Shown: positions 15,929-24,824 of the stretch, piece by piece | How the letters are laid out: each line of letters begins with the position of its first letter | How positions within the stretch are numbered: position 1 is the first letter of the stretch | Assembly (NCBI GenBank): GCA_015058945.1 | Contig: SVBF01000014.1 | Location: forward strand, 1-64,000 | Length of the DNA stretch: 64,000 bases | Source of the DNA: Erysipelotrichaceae bacterium | GTDB taxonomy: Bacteria; Bacillota_I; Bacilli_A; RFN20; CAG-826 | Reading direction: 5' to 3' | Notes under the pieces: model-generated | What the model was told of the DNA's origin: nothing | Database searches by the model: none | What the model saw: only the letters and a program-made list of their open reading frames with translations | Translations under genes and position numbers: made by a program

Positions 15929-18667
15929 ATGAAATCCGGTGAAAACATCATCCTGTGGGAAGGCAAACCCGTCGCCGACGGGGACAAGCCTCTCCGTAAA
16001 AAGATCGTCAAGGTCGCCCGCATGATCGGCGGCCCCTCTGGCTTGCTCAACAAAATCGACGCCAACGCGCCGGAATATTACGCCCTCGCCGGCTCCGTCT
16101 CCGATGAGGAGTGCGATTTCCTCCTCTCCCTCGGCTTACGCAAGATCCGCACCGACGAATACGTCAGCGCCAAACTCGGCTGGGACATGGAGCGCGTCCA
16201 TAAGGTCGGCGCCCACCTCGGCTACCTCGGCGTCATCCGCGAAGACCTCATCGAATCCGACGGGCATTACGAATATTTCTGCCCGATCTTCGCCCCTGGC
16301 CTTCTCGAGATCATGGTCGTTTCGCCTAACGCGGAACTCCACCCCGAAATCCGCCGCGCCTTCAACCAGTACACCCATGACCGTCTCTCCACCATGGGCC
16401 CGATGCTCCCTAACGGCTATGGCTTGATGCGCGTCATCCCCATCGAGCGCGCCCTCCCCAAAGGAGAGAAGCCCGATGAGCGCGATACCCTTTCCTATTA
16501 CCTCGACAAATACGATTACTATTCCGTCGGCGAATGCTCCTGCCGTACCTGCCGCACCGAGATGGGCGAAGGCTGTGGCCACTTGGCCCACGACCGTTGC
16601 CTTAAGTTAGGCAAGGCCGCGAAGTTCTTCGTCCGTACCGGCAAGGACCGCGAGATCAGCCGCAAGGAGGTCGAGGAGATCCTCCATAACTGCGAAGAGG
16701 AAGGCTTGATGCATTGCATCCCCTCCATCGAAGGCCTAGGCGAAGGCAACACCACCGCCATCTGCGACTGCTGCGGCTGCGCCTGCTTCGGTTTGCGTCC
16801 GGTCGAGGAATTCAAGACCAATGAGGCCGTCGCCTCCAACTACCGCTGCGAAGTCAACACCGCCAACTGCGTCGCCTGCGGCAAATGCGTCGAGTATTGC
16901 CCGGTCAACGCCATCAAACTCGGCACCAAGCTCCCGCAGAAGGTCGAACCCAAGATCAAGATGCAGAAGGCCCTCGGTTCCCATACCGTCGCCGCCTCCG
17001 AGCGCAACGCCGACTATCGCTTCACCCGCAGCGACGTCATCCAAGAGACCGGCACCGCGCCGTGCAAAACCTGGTGCCCGGCCCATATCGGCGTCCAGGG
17101 CTACATCAAGATGGCGGCCAACGGCCGTTATCGCGAGGCCCTCGCCCTCATCAAACACGAAAACCCCTTCCCGGCCGTCTGCGGTCGCGTCTGCTACCAT
17201 CCGTGCGAACTCCATTGCACCCGTGGCTCCATCGACCAAGCCGTCGCCATCGACGACATCAAGAAATTCGTCGCCGAGCAGGAACTCAAGTCCGAAGAGC
17301 GTTTCATCCCGTGGAAGAGACACGACTATTCCGACAAGAAGATCGCCATCATCGGCGGTGGCCCGGCTGGCTTAAGCTGCGCCTATTACCTCGCCCAGGA
17401 TGGTTATGACATCACCGTCTTCGAGAAAGAGAAGAAGGTGGGTGGCATGATGACCTTCGGCATCCCCGGCTTCCGTCTTCAGAAAGACGTCGTCGACGCC
17501 GAAATCGACATTATCAAAGAAATGGGCGTCAAGTTCAAAACCGGCGTCGAAGTCGGCAAGGACATCACCATCGGAGAACTCCGCAAGGAAGGCTATAACG
17601 GCTTCTTCGTCGCCGTCGGCGCCCAGAAATCCCGTTCCCTCGGCTTGCCGGGCGAAGAGAACCCCGACGTCGTCGGCGGTCTCGACTTCCTCCGCGACGC
17701 CAATCTCGGCAAAGGCAAGAAACTTAGTGGCAATGTGATCGTCGTCGGTGGCGGCAACGTCGCCATGGACGTCGCCCGCACCGCCTTACGCCAAGGCGCC
17801 GACAAAGTCGACCTCTATTGCTTGGAACAGCGCAACGAAATGCCGTCCTCCGAAGATGAAATCAAAGAGGCCGAGGAAGAAGGAATCGTCATCCATAACG
17901 GCTTCGGCCCGAAGGAGATCGTCCTCGAGGGCAAGACCTTCAAGGGCATCCGTTTCAAGAAGTGCGTCTCCGTCAAAGACGAGAATGGTCGCTTCAACCC
18001 CAAATACGATGAGAACGAGGTCACCCTCGCCGAAGGCACCGCCGCGCTTCTAGCGATCGGGCAGGCCTTCGATTACGGCAAACTCTTCGAGGGTACCCTC
18101 GTCACCTTGTCCCCGCGCGGCACCGTCCTCGCCGACCCCAACACCTTGCAGACCGCCGACCCCGACATCTTCGTCGGCGGCGACTGCTACCATGGCGCCC
18201 GCTTTGCGATCGACGCCATCGCGACCGGCAAAAAGGCGGCCATCTCGCTCCATCGCCACGTCCAACCCGGCCAGTTGCTCGAAGCCGGACGCAACCTCCG
18301 CGACTTCAAGCAGATCGACCTCGATAACCTCAACAAAGAGGAACTCGGCTTCGATAACACGCCCCGCCAGATCCCGGCGGTCGGACCCGTGGACACCAAA
18401 TCCTATAAGGACAACCGTGGCATTCTCACCGAGGAGCAGATCAAGAAAGAGGCGGCCCGTTGCCTCAGCTGCGGCCGCGCCGTCGTCGACCCGAACCTCT
18501 GCGTCGGTTGTGGCCAATGCGTCATCAAGTGCCAATTCGACGCCGCCCACCTCGTGAAGAAGACCAACATCTACGGCAAAGACTTCTCCGCCATCCTCCC
18601 CAAGGCCGTCGGCCACACGATCAAGAGGTCCGTCAAGATCGCCCTTGGCGCCTTCAAGAGGGACTAA
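15929..18667 (+). CDS. Large Fe-S/FAD oxidoreductase, glutamate-synthase-beta/NfnB-like
   Basis: A 912-aa multidomain electron-transfer flavoprotein. Residues 1-300 include an N-terminal domain with Cys clusters CSCRTC (about 203) and CDCCGCAC (about 275). Next comes a ferredoxin motif CVACGKCVEYCP (about 316), then the glutamate-synthase small-subunit region CKTWCPAH and CGRVCYHPCE. FAD-binding GGGPAGLSCAYYL lies near 477 and NAD(P)-binding GGGNVAMDVART near 606. A final cluster CVGCGQCVIKC is near 857. Such proteins oxidise or reduce NAD(P)H against ferredoxin-like partners. It is followed after three bases by hypA, which hints at a hydrogen-metabolism or Ni-enzyme link. The true electron partner is not in the window. 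Confidence 0.8.
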   Translation: MKSGENIILWEGKPVADGDKPLRKKIVKVARMIGGPSGLLNKIDANAPEYYALAGSVSDEECDFLLSLGLRKIRTDEYVSAKLGWDMERVHKVGAHLGYLGVIREDLIESDGHYEYFCPIFAPGLLEIMVVSPNAELHPEIRRAFNQYTHDRLSTMGPMLPNGYGLMRVIPIERALPKGEKPDERDTLSYYLDKYDYYSVGECSCRTCRTEMGEGCGHLAHDRCLKLGKAAKFFVRTGKDREISRKEVEEILHNCEEEGLMHCIPSIEGLGEGNTTAICDCCGCACFGLRPVEEFKTNEAVASNYRCEVNTANCVACGKCVEYCPVNAIKLGTKLPQKVEPKIKMQKALGSHTVAASERNADYRFTRSDVIQETGTAPCKTWCPAHIGVQGYIKMAANGRYREALALIKHENPFPAVCGRVCYHPCELHCTRGSIDQAVAIDDIKKFVAEQELKSEERFIPWKRHDYSDKKIAIIGGGPAGLSCAYYLAQDGYDITVFEKEKKVGGMMTFGIPGFRLQKDVVDAEIDIIKEMGVKFKTGVEVGKDITIGELRKEGYNGFFVAVGAQKSRSLGLPGEENPDVVGGLDFLRDANLGKGKKLSGNVIVVGGGNVAMDVARTALRQGADKVDLYCLEQRNEMPSSEDEIKEAEEEGIVIHNGFGPKEIVLEGKTFKGIRFKKCVSVKDENGRFNPKYDENEVTLAEGTAALLAIGQAFDYGKLFEGTLVTLSPRGTVLADPNTLQTADPDIFVGGDCYHGARFAIDAIATGKKAAISLHRHVQPGQLLEAGRNLRDFKQIDLDNLNKEELGFDNTPRQIPAVGPVDTKSYKDNRGILTEEQIKKEAARCLSCGRAVVDPNLCVGCGQCVIKCQFDAAHLVKKTNIYGKDFSAILPKAVGHTIKRSVKIALGAFKRD

Positions 18668-18670
18668 CCC

Positions 18671-19015
18671 ATGCACGAACTCGGCTACGCGGTCGAAATC
18701 ATCCGCGCGCTCGAGGACTTCATGGAGGAGAACAAACTGACCGTCATCTCCGAAGTGACCCTCACGGTGGGCGAAGCGACCGGCATCGTGCCGCGCTTCA
18801 TGCAGGAATGCTGGCCCGCCGCCGTCGAGGACAGCGACAAGATCAAGGATTGCAAACTGAACATCAACTGGATCGAGTCCATCGGCGAATGCCATAACTG
18901 CGAGACGCAGTTCCCCATCGCCAAAAACAAACGCGTCTGCCCCAAATGCGGATGCGAGGATTACGACACCAAGACCGGTTACGAATTCGAGATCACCGAA
19001 ATCAAAGGACACTGA
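18671..19015 (+). CDS. hypA: HypA-family nickel metallochaperone
   Basis: A 114-aa protein. The N-terminal MHE motif supplies the Ni ligand His2. The zinc ribbon is formed by CHNC near residue 76 and CPKC near residue 96. Length and motif spacing match HypA/HybF, which hands nickel to [NiFe]-hydrogenase (and to urease in some bacteria). No hydrogenase, HypB or urease gene is present in the window, so its client is elsewhere or it serves a different metal enzyme. It is closely spaced behind the Fe-S oxidoreductase, probably the last gene of that operon, and is followed by a terminator. Confidence 0.9.
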   Translation: MHELGYAVEIIRALEDFMEENKLTVISEVTLTVGEATGIVPRFMQECWPAAVEDSDKIKDCKLNINWIESIGECHNCETQFPIAKNKRVCPKCGCEDYDTKTGYEFEITEIKGH

Positions 19016-19022
19016 GCCTTAT

Positions 19023-19046
19023 GCCCCGTTCCATTAGGAGCGGGGC
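19023..19046 (+). terminator. Intrinsic terminator after hypA
   Basis: GCCCCG (19023-19028) pairs with CGGGGC (19041-19046), followed by TTTCGTTTCGTTT. Confidence 0.7.
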
Positions 19047-19067
19047 TTTCGTTTCGTTTACCCATAA

Positions 19068-19073
19068 GATAAT
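19068..19073 (+). promoter_or_regulatory. -10 box of the phosphatase gene, leaderless type
   Basis: GATAAT ends nine bases before ATG 19083; the intervening ATCTACCCC has no Shine-Dalgarno. Confidence 0.5.
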
Positions 19074-19082
19074 ATCTACCCC

Positions 19083-19661
19083 ATGAGCATTTATTTGTTA
19101 CGCCACGGGCAGACCGACTGGAACAAGGCCGGTTGGGTCCAGGGGCGTTATGACACCGAACTGAACGATACCGGCAGGGAACAGGCCCGTCATGCTTACG
19201 AAGAATTGAAAGACGTCCGCATCGACGTCTGCTATTGCTCCCCGTTAAGCCGCGCGAAGGAAACCGCCGCGTTGGCCTTGGAGGGCAGGGGTGTCCCGAC
19301 CTTTTACGACGACCGCCTCGTCGAGATGGCCTATGGCGTCTATGAGGGGACGCATTGGAAAGGCGAGGACTACCAACATAACCGCCGGATGCTCGCGATG
19401 CGTTATCCCGGGGGCGAAAGCTATCTGGACGTCGCCCATCGCGCCTTCTCCTTTCTCGACGAAATCCAAGGTGAGGCGAAAGAGAAGAACATCCTCATCG
19501 TCTGCCATGGTGCGATCGCGAGGGTCATCAACAGTTATTTCATCGACGATGTGGACAACGATACCTTCGTCGATAGCATTTGCCCTAACGGCGGCATCCG
19601 TAAATACGAGCCGGTGGAGCGGTATATCCCGCCGGTCGTGCCGAACCCTAAACATCAATAA
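19083..19661 (+). CDS. Histidine phosphatase family protein (phosphoglycerate-mutase-like)
   Basis: A 192-aa protein with the RHG signature LLRHGQTDWN at residues 5-14 (phospho-His8), CYCSPLSRAKETA (Arg anchor) near residue 55, the acid residue in EMAYGVYEG, and the second catalytic His in IVCHGAIAR near residue 141. The length fits the cofactor-dependent PGM/CobC/PhoE superfamily. The substrate cannot be deduced; candidates are sugar phosphates or alpha-ribazole phosphate. It is a single-gene unit with a promoter and terminator. Confidence 0.85.
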   Translation: MSIYLLRHGQTDWNKAGWVQGRYDTELNDTGREQARHAYEELKDVRIDVCYCSPLSRAKETAALALEGRGVPTFYDDRLVEMAYGVYEGTHWKGEDYQHNRRMLAMRYPGGESYLDVAHRAFSFLDEIQGEAKEKNILIVCHGAIARVINSYFIDDVDNDTFVDSICPNGGIRKYEPVERYIPPVVPNPKHQ

Positions 19662-19662
19662 G

Positions 19663-19705
19663 AAAACCCGCAATTTCAAGGAAATCATCCCTTTTTGCGG
19701 GTTTT
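19663..19705. terminator. Bidirectional terminator
   Basis: AAAACCCGCA (19663-19672) pairs with TGCGGGTTTT (19696-19705), with A-run and T-run on either side. It serves the phosphatase (+) and the ABC operon (-). Confidence 0.8.
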
Positions 19706-19718
19706 TTCTATGCCTGAA

Positions 19719-20918
19719 TCAATAGTTTACTCTGCCATAAACCGCAGCCCCGGATAAGGCCATCATGACGATGAGCAGGACCAAGGTGGCGCCCATGACG
19801 GAAAGGTAGCAGACGAGGTCGGTCTTCGAAGGCTTGAAGCTATGACGCCACAAGGCGAGCAACGCAAAGTAGACGACTCCGAAGAGGAGATAGAGGAAGA
19901 TGGGCATGCCGAATTTGACAAGGGGCCCGGTGCCGGAGACGATGCCGACGAGGGAGAGGAGAATACCGATGGTTAAGGCAGCGCCATGAGGGATCATGGT
20001 GATGGCTTTGTTGCGCTGGGTGGCGACGTCGGCGAATTCGCCGCTTGGGTCGGGAATCATACTGGTCAAGACGCCTAGACCCGCACCGAAAAGCAGGTAA
20101 ATCGAGGTGGAGGCGATCGAGTGGATGAGAATGTTCGTCTCGTTCGCGTTATAGGTATAGACTCCGTTCGTGAGCCTTTCGATGGCAACGGTGTCCAAAT
20201 AGAAGGAACCGACCGGCCCAAACCCATAGGCGAGCACCTCATAGGGGAACGTCTTCAAACTGCCGCTGAGCTCGATGATGGCCACGAGATATAACGCGGG
20301 GCTAAAGATGCAGGCGACGAGGAGGATGTTACCAAAGAGCAACAGGAAGATCTGGTCGAGCATGTAGTTGCCTAGGCTCACCAAGAAGCAATTGATGAAA
20401 TATTGGGCGGTCATCGTCACCGCCGCGAGCAAATAGCCAAGGAAGAAACCGCCGAAATTGACGTTCAGACGGACATAGTCGGTATAGGGTAGCTCGCGTA
20501 GCTCTGGGGTGGCGAGGAAGCGGATGCCATAGATGATGAGACCCGTGATGAAACCGATGAGCAAGGCGAGGTGGAGGATGCCTAGGCCTGTGAACATGCG
20601 GACGCGCTTGACGGTCGTGGGCTTATAGGCGGCTTGGTAATAGACGTCGACGCTTTGCTTCCTCGTGCGGTAAGTGAAGACGAACAAGGACATGACCACC
20701 GAGCCGAGCAAGCCAAGGACCAATAGGCCGATGCCCGGGGCGATGGTCGCGGGAATCGTGGTCTGCCCGCCGTTAGGGTAATACATGATTTTGTAATAAG
20801 TGGGCAACATGAGGCAGGTGAGGCCAAAGACGACGGTGCAGATGATGCCGAAGATCAAAAGCATCGGCCACCAATGACGGATGGTGTAACGGATGTAACG
20901 TTTAGGCATTTTTCTCAT
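19719..20918 (-). CDS. ABC transporter membrane subunit
   Basis: A 399-aa polytopic protein with about ten hydrophobic segments. It begins MRKMPKRYIRYTIRHWWPML before the first helix. It overlaps the ATPase gene by 17 bases and is the third gene of a GntR-ATPase-permease operon on the minus strand. This resembles the YtrA/YtrB-type or ABC-2 exporters that are repressed by a GntR-type regulator and respond to cell-envelope stress. No substrate-binding lipoprotein is present, in agreement with export rather than import. Confidence 0.75.
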   Translation of the reverse strand: MRKMPKRYIRYTIRHWWPMLLIFGIICTVVFGLTCLMLPTYYKIMYYPNGGQTTIPATIAPGIGLLVLGLLGSVVMSLFVFTYRTRKQSVDVYYQAAYKPTTVKRVRMFTGLGILHLALLIGFITGLIIYGIRFLATPELRELPYTDYVRLNVNFGGFFLGYLLAAVTMTAQYFINCFLVSLGNYMLDQIFLLLFGNILLVACIFSPALYLVAIIELSGSLKTFPYEVLAYGFGPVGSFYLDTVAIERLTNGVYTYNANETNILIHSIASTSIYLLFGAGLGVLTSMIPDPSGEFADVATQRNKAITMIPHGAALTIGILLSLVGIVSGTGPLVKFGMPIFLYLLFGVVYFALLALWRHSFKPSKTDLVCYLSVMGATLVLLIVMMALSGAAVYGRVNY

Positions 20919-21795
20919 CTCCTTCCTTTTTGGCTAAGGCCATTTCCAGGGCGAGTATCTCGTCCGGGTCGAGGGCCACACGCTCAATGAATAACGGCTC
21001 CATCTTCTCTTTGATGATTTCCTCCGCGTCGGTCTTGCCGAGGATCACGAAGTGCGTGACCGAACCGACGACGCGGAAGGAGACGACGTTGAAGCCGAGG
21101 GATGAGATGTTTTCCTCGACGACGGGGAATTTGAAGGCGGCCTGGAATTTCACGAATTCGGTGCCGATGTCCTCGCTGGAGCCTTCTTTGGTGACCTTGC
21201 CCTTATGCAAGATGACGAAGCGGTCCACGAGGCGTTGCAAGGCGAAGATGTTGTGGGAGGAGATGACGATGGTCTTTCCTTCCTCGGCGGCGGCGATGAT
21301 CTCGCCTTTGATCGCGTCGACGACCAAGGGATCGAGGCCGTCGAAGGCTTCATCCAATAAGAGATGATCGGCTTTCATGGCGAGGGCGAGGGCGACGAAG
21401 ACCTGACGCCTCATGCCTTTGGAGAAGGTGTTGATCGGTTTATCCATCGGTAGGCCGAACGTTTTCACGATGCGGTAGAAGCGTTCCTCATCCACATCGA
21501 AGAGGCAGCCGTAGAACTCAAGCACTCCTGCGAGGGATACGCCTTTGGGGGCGAGGGGGTCGTCCGAGAGGAAGAAGACTTTGGCTTTGCCTTCTTGACT
21601 CGTGGCGTCGCAGCCATCGATGAGGACGCTGCCTCCGTTGGCGGGATAGATGCCCGCGATGGTGCGGAATAAGGTGGACTTGCCCGCGCCGTTATGACCC
21701 ACGAGACCGGTGATGCCGGGACGGAAGGTGAGGGTCAATCCGTCGACGGCCCTCGTCGAGCCGAATGTTTTGGTCAGATTTTGGATTTCAATCAT
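20902..21795 (-). CDS. ABC transporter ATP-binding protein
   Basis: A 297-aa protein with Walker A GHNGAGKSTLF near residue 34, Q-loop region, signature TFSKGMRRQVFVALAL near residue 128 (FSKGMRRQ for LSGGQ), Walker B HLLLDEAFDGLD near 148, and switch His in ISSHN near 184. The C-terminal ~80 residues are the extra domain common in ABC-2 exporter ATPases. It overlaps the upstream regulator by eight bases and the downstream permease by 17, so the three are co-translated. Confidence 0.9.
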   Translation of the reverse strand: MIEIQNLTKTFGSTRAVDGLTLTFRPGITGLVGHNGAGKSTLFRTIAGIYPANGGSVLIDGCDATSQEGKAKVFFLSDDPLAPKGVSLAGVLEFYGCLFDVDEERFYRIVKTFGLPMDKPINTFSKGMRRQVFVALALAMKADHLLLDEAFDGLDPLVVDAIKGEIIAAAEEGKTIVISSHNIFALQRLVDRFVILHKGKVTKEGSSEDIGTEFVKFQAAFKFPVVEENISSLGFNVVSFRVVGSVTHFVILGKTDAEEIIKEKMEPLFIERVALDPDEILALEMALAKKEGDEKNA

Positions 21796-22129
21796 GACGT
21801 TCTCCTTTGATTTCTTTTAAGGCGGAGAGGATGTCTTCTTCGCGGTAACCGGACGATAAAAGCGAGAGCAGCGCCTTCTTTAACGAGGCGTCCCGCTTCG
21901 GGGCGGAGGAGGTGACGAAATATCCTTTCTTCGGTAAGGATTCGACGAGCCCTTCCTCCACGAGCAAAGCGTAGGCGCGGACGACGGTGTTGGGGTTGAT
22001 GCGCTCGGCCAAAGCGACCTCGCGGACCGAGGGCAACGCATCGCCGGGCTTGATGACGCCGTGGGCGATCATCTTGCGGAAGTAGTCCGCGACGGCTTCG
22101 AATATCGGGGTGTTTCCGGTCAGAATCAT
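21788..22129 (-). CDS. GntR-family regulator, YtrA type
   Basis: Start placed at ATG 22129 (113 aa). The longer frame would use a TTG inside what appears to be promoter sequence. Winged-helix motif: ALPSVREVALAERINPNTVVRAYALLVEEG. There is only a short C-terminal tail, which is characteristic of the YtrA subgroup. Such proteins repress the ABC operon in which they sit. A perfect half-site pair, GTATT...AATAC, lies five bases upstream of the start. Confidence 0.85.
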   Translation of the reverse strand: MILTGNTPIFEAVADYFRKMIAHGVIKPGDALPSVREVALAERINPNTVVRAYALLVEEGLVESLPKKGYFVTSSAPKRDASLKKALLSLLSSGYREEDILSALKEIKGERHD

Positions 22130-22133
22130 ATCT

Positions 22134-22152
22134 GTATTAACTGTATCAATAC
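22134..22152. promoter_or_regulatory. Probable YtrA-type operator/promoter
   Basis: GTATTAACTGTATCAATAC is an inverted repeat with arms GTATT and AATAC. On the minus strand TTGCAA (22163-22168), a 17-nt spacer and TACAGT (22140-22145) form a plausible promoter, so repressor binding would cover the -10 region. Confidence 0.55.
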
Positions 22153-22182
22153 CTTTTGGGGGTTGCAAGAGTTCTCAAGGAA

Positions 22183-22210
22183 AAAAGACGCCGTTATTGC
22201 GACGTCTTTT
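22183..22210 (-). terminator. Terminator of the amylase gene
   Basis: AAAAGACG (22183-22190) pairs with CGTCTTTT (22203-22210). On the minus strand it is followed by TTCC after a six-T run. Confidence 0.75.
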
Positions 22211-22227
22211 GAGATGTGGTGGGCTAA

Positions 22228-24729
22228 TTACTTCGCAAAGCCGCTGCCGCCGACCTTCGTGCCGTTAAGGACGTAGACGCGGAGGTTGCCTTGTCCAGAG
22301 GCGCTCGCGGAGAAGGAGGTGCCGTTCTTCACGTCGCCAGTGACGAGGTCGACCCACTTGCCGTTAGGAAGACCAGAGAAGGAGGCGGAACCGCTCATGA
22401 CGACGCAGGCGATGGAGTCGATGCCACCCGCGGTGTAGCGGCGGACGAAGGCTTTGTTGCCGACGGAGGCGTATTGGCCCATCTGCAAGGCCGGGACCTG
22501 GAGACGGATCTTGTTGAGCATCTGGATGTGCTTGGATAAGGGGGTCTCCAACGTCTCTTTGACTTTGCCAGTGGCGTTCTTCGGACTACCGAAGGAGGAG
22601 GCGGTGACGTTGCCTTCGAGGTAATCGCCAAAGTAGGCGCGGCCACTTTCGGCGAGGGCGATGTTCGGGCCTTCGTCGATCTTCTTGCCGGCGCTAAGGC
22701 GAACCTCGGTGCCGTAATACATGCAGGGGATGCCGCGGAAGGTGAACATGAGGTTCATCTTCTCCGCCCATTCGGCTTCGGAGTATTCCGGCCTCATGCC
22801 GTCTTGGGGCTCGGGGGCGTAGTCGTGGGAGTCGACGTAGACGACGTTATAAGTCGCGTCGTTGAAGTGGCCGTCATCGCTTACGGCGTCGCGGTAGGCT
22901 TTGTCGATGTCGCCGAAGCTGCGGTGCATGCGGAAGTCGATGACGGAATTGCCGGACCACTGCGAATGGTCGGGGGCGTGGTAGGAATAGCCGCTGCCGA
23001 GGTAGGCGTTCCTCGTGGTCCTGGTGTCGCTATTTCCTTCCTTGTAGTCTTCGTAGTTCTTTTCCGCGGAGGCGTAGTTGGTCTCCTTGTCGCCCCAGGC
23101 ATAGGTCTTCTCTTCCTTCCAGGTGTAGAAGGAGGGGGAGAGGGCGGGGATGCCGTGGTTATAGAGTTCGGTGACGCGGGCGCAAACCTCGCCGAACATG
23201 AAGAAATAGTCGTCGCCGCGGCAACGCTTCGCGTATTCGTGAAGTGCCGGGAAGAAGTACTTGTTCAAAGTGAGGCGGTTGATGTGCTTCATCGTGTCGA
23301 TGCGGAAGGCGTCGACGCCCATGCGGATGAACTTGCCATAGGAATCCACGAGGTATTCCGCGACGCGGGGGTTCTCGGTGTTGAGGTCGACGCAGTCGCC
23401 GGCGATCTGGGCGACTTGCTCGCCCTGGGTCTCCCAGGAGAAGTTGCCGTAATGGTGATAGATGCCGTCGGGGTCGCCGTCGGCGGACTTCATGGTCTCG
23501 ATGCGGGCGTTATATTGGGCGCCGCCGTTCATGACCGCGTAGTTCGGAAACTTCTTGTAGAGCGGGCCGTTGAGGTTGAGCTGCATCTCGGCCATCATGT
23601 CGTCCGGGTCTTGGGTCGTGTCCTTGATGAACATCGGGAAGAGGGTCTCGTCGCCGAAGTTGCCGGTGTGGTTGAAGACGACGTCGAGGACGATCTTCAT
23701 GTCGCGCTTATGGGCTTCGTTGATGACGGTCTGGAAATCGACGTCCTCGCTCATGTTGCGGGTATCGACCTGCTGGAAGTTCAGCGAGTGGTAGCCGTGG
23801 TAGTCGTAGCCGGAGGCGTTGGAGACGATCGGGGTGATCCAGATGGCGGTGAAGCCCATCGCCTTGATGTAGTCCATCTTCTCGATGAGGCCTTTGAAGT
23901 CGCCGCGCCAGGCGGGGTCGCTCGCGGGGTTGTTCTTGTTGTCCCAGCATTCGGCGTCGTTATCCGGGTCGCCGTTATAGAAGCGACTCGTGATGGCGAA
24001 ATAGATGGATTCCTGGCGGAAATCTTTGCGGGAACCTTTGTATTTGTTGACGGTCTTCCAATAGGAAGCGGGGTATTCGTTCCAGAATTTGAACTTGGTG
24101 TAGTCGGAGGCGTTATCGACGCCACCGGCATAGGAGCCTGGGCCCTCGACCGTGCGCACTTCGGTGGAAGGGGCTTTGCCGCCGCCGGGATTGGGCATGG
24201 TGGCGGATTGAACGAAACCTTCACCTTTGGTGTACCAGTAGTAGCCGGCGCCGTTAACGACGTCTGTTAAGTCGGGGGTCTGGCCACCGTTGCCATTGAA
24301 GATGACGTTGAATTTGGTGATCTGGGGCGAGGTGAAGCGGTAGGAGTACCAATTGTCGTCGAAGCTATCCATCGCGTCTCCCGGCCAAGCCTTGGTGAGG
24401 ACTTGCGATGCGCTCACCCAAGCGTAGACGTTGGAGTAGCCGGTGTTCTTCGCGCAGAGGAGGACGATGTCGTTGGTCGCCGGCATCTCGGTGCCAGACC
24501 ATTCCTCGGAACTGGTCTTCTTCGAGCTGCTCGAGGAGCCGCCTTTGGACGAGGAGGACTCGCCGGGGAGGGCGGATGTATCAATCGGTTGGATCTCCGA
24601 AGAGCTTTCGCCGGGAGTGGAACCGCCACCAATGATGGAACTTAGGGTAGAGGATGTGGCCGTTCCGCAGGAACAGAGGAGTCCGGCCAAAGAAAGGGTT
24701 AGTAGGGCTTTAATCTGCGATTTTTTCAT
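22228..24729 (-). CDS. GH13 alpha-amylase lipoprotein with N-terminal starch-binding module
   Basis: An 833-aa protein. Lipobox LLCSC (Cys about residue 21), then a Ser-rich linker to about residue 78. Residues 85-175 form a CBM25/26-like starch-binding module (NVYAWV, AWPGDAM, WYSYRF, VIFNGNGGQTPDL). The GH13 barrel follows: DVVFNHTG, FRIDTMKH with the nucleophile Asp near 473, FMFGEV with the acid/base Glu near 511, and VDSHD with the third Asp near 633. A C-terminal beta domain ends the protein. It is a cell-surface alpha-amylase that opens starch outside the cell. It has no operon partner; uptake and debranching genes are not nearby. Confidence 0.92.
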   Translation of the reverse strand: MKKSQIKALLTLSLAGLLCSCGTATSSTLSSIIGGGSTPGESSSEIQPIDTSALPGESSSSKGGSSSSSKKTSSEEWSGTEMPATNDIVLLCAKNTGYSNVYAWVSASQVLTKAWPGDAMDSFDDNWYSYRFTSPQITKFNVIFNGNGGQTPDLTDVVNGAGYYWYTKGEGFVQSATMPNPGGGKAPSTEVRTVEGPGSYAGGVDNASDYTKFKFWNEYPASYWKTVNKYKGSRKDFRQESIYFAITSRFYNGDPDNDAECWDNKNNPASDPAWRGDFKGLIEKMDYIKAMGFTAIWITPIVSNASGYDYHGYHSLNFQQVDTRNMSEDVDFQTVINEAHKRDMKIVLDVVFNHTGNFGDETLFPMFIKDTTQDPDDMMAEMQLNLNGPLYKKFPNYAVMNGGAQYNARIETMKSADGDPDGIYHHYGNFSWETQGEQVAQIAGDCVDLNTENPRVAEYLVDSYGKFIRMGVDAFRIDTMKHINRLTLNKYFFPALHEYAKRCRGDDYFFMFGEVCARVTELYNHGIPALSPSFYTWKEEKTYAWGDKETNYASAEKNYEDYKEGNSDTRTTRNAYLGSGYSYHAPDHSQWSGNSVIDFRMHRSFGDIDKAYRDAVSDDGHFNDATYNVVYVDSHDYAPEPQDGMRPEYSEAEWAEKMNLMFTFRGIPCMYYGTEVRLSAGKKIDEGPNIALAESGRAYFGDYLEGNVTASSFGSPKNATGKVKETLETPLSKHIQMLNKIRLQVPALQMGQYASVGNKAFVRRYTAGGIDSIACVVMSGSASFSGLPNGKWVDLVTGDVKNGTSFSASASGQGNLRVYVLNGTKVGGSGFAK

Positions 24730-24735
24730 ATGTCT

Positions 24736-24744
24736 ATTCTCTCA
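24736..24744 (-). promoter_or_regulatory. Extended -10 box of the amylase gene, leaderless type
   Basis: Minus strand TGA-GAGAAT, six bases (AGACAT), then ATG 24729. The hexamer is a weak -10, partly offset by the TG extension. Confidence 0.35.
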
Positions 24745-24824
24745 AAAGCGCCCGCCGAATGCCATGAGAAGAACACGAGTCGAGGTTTTTTCTTTTCAGG
24801 GATTTTTTCCTTATTTTAAGTTAC

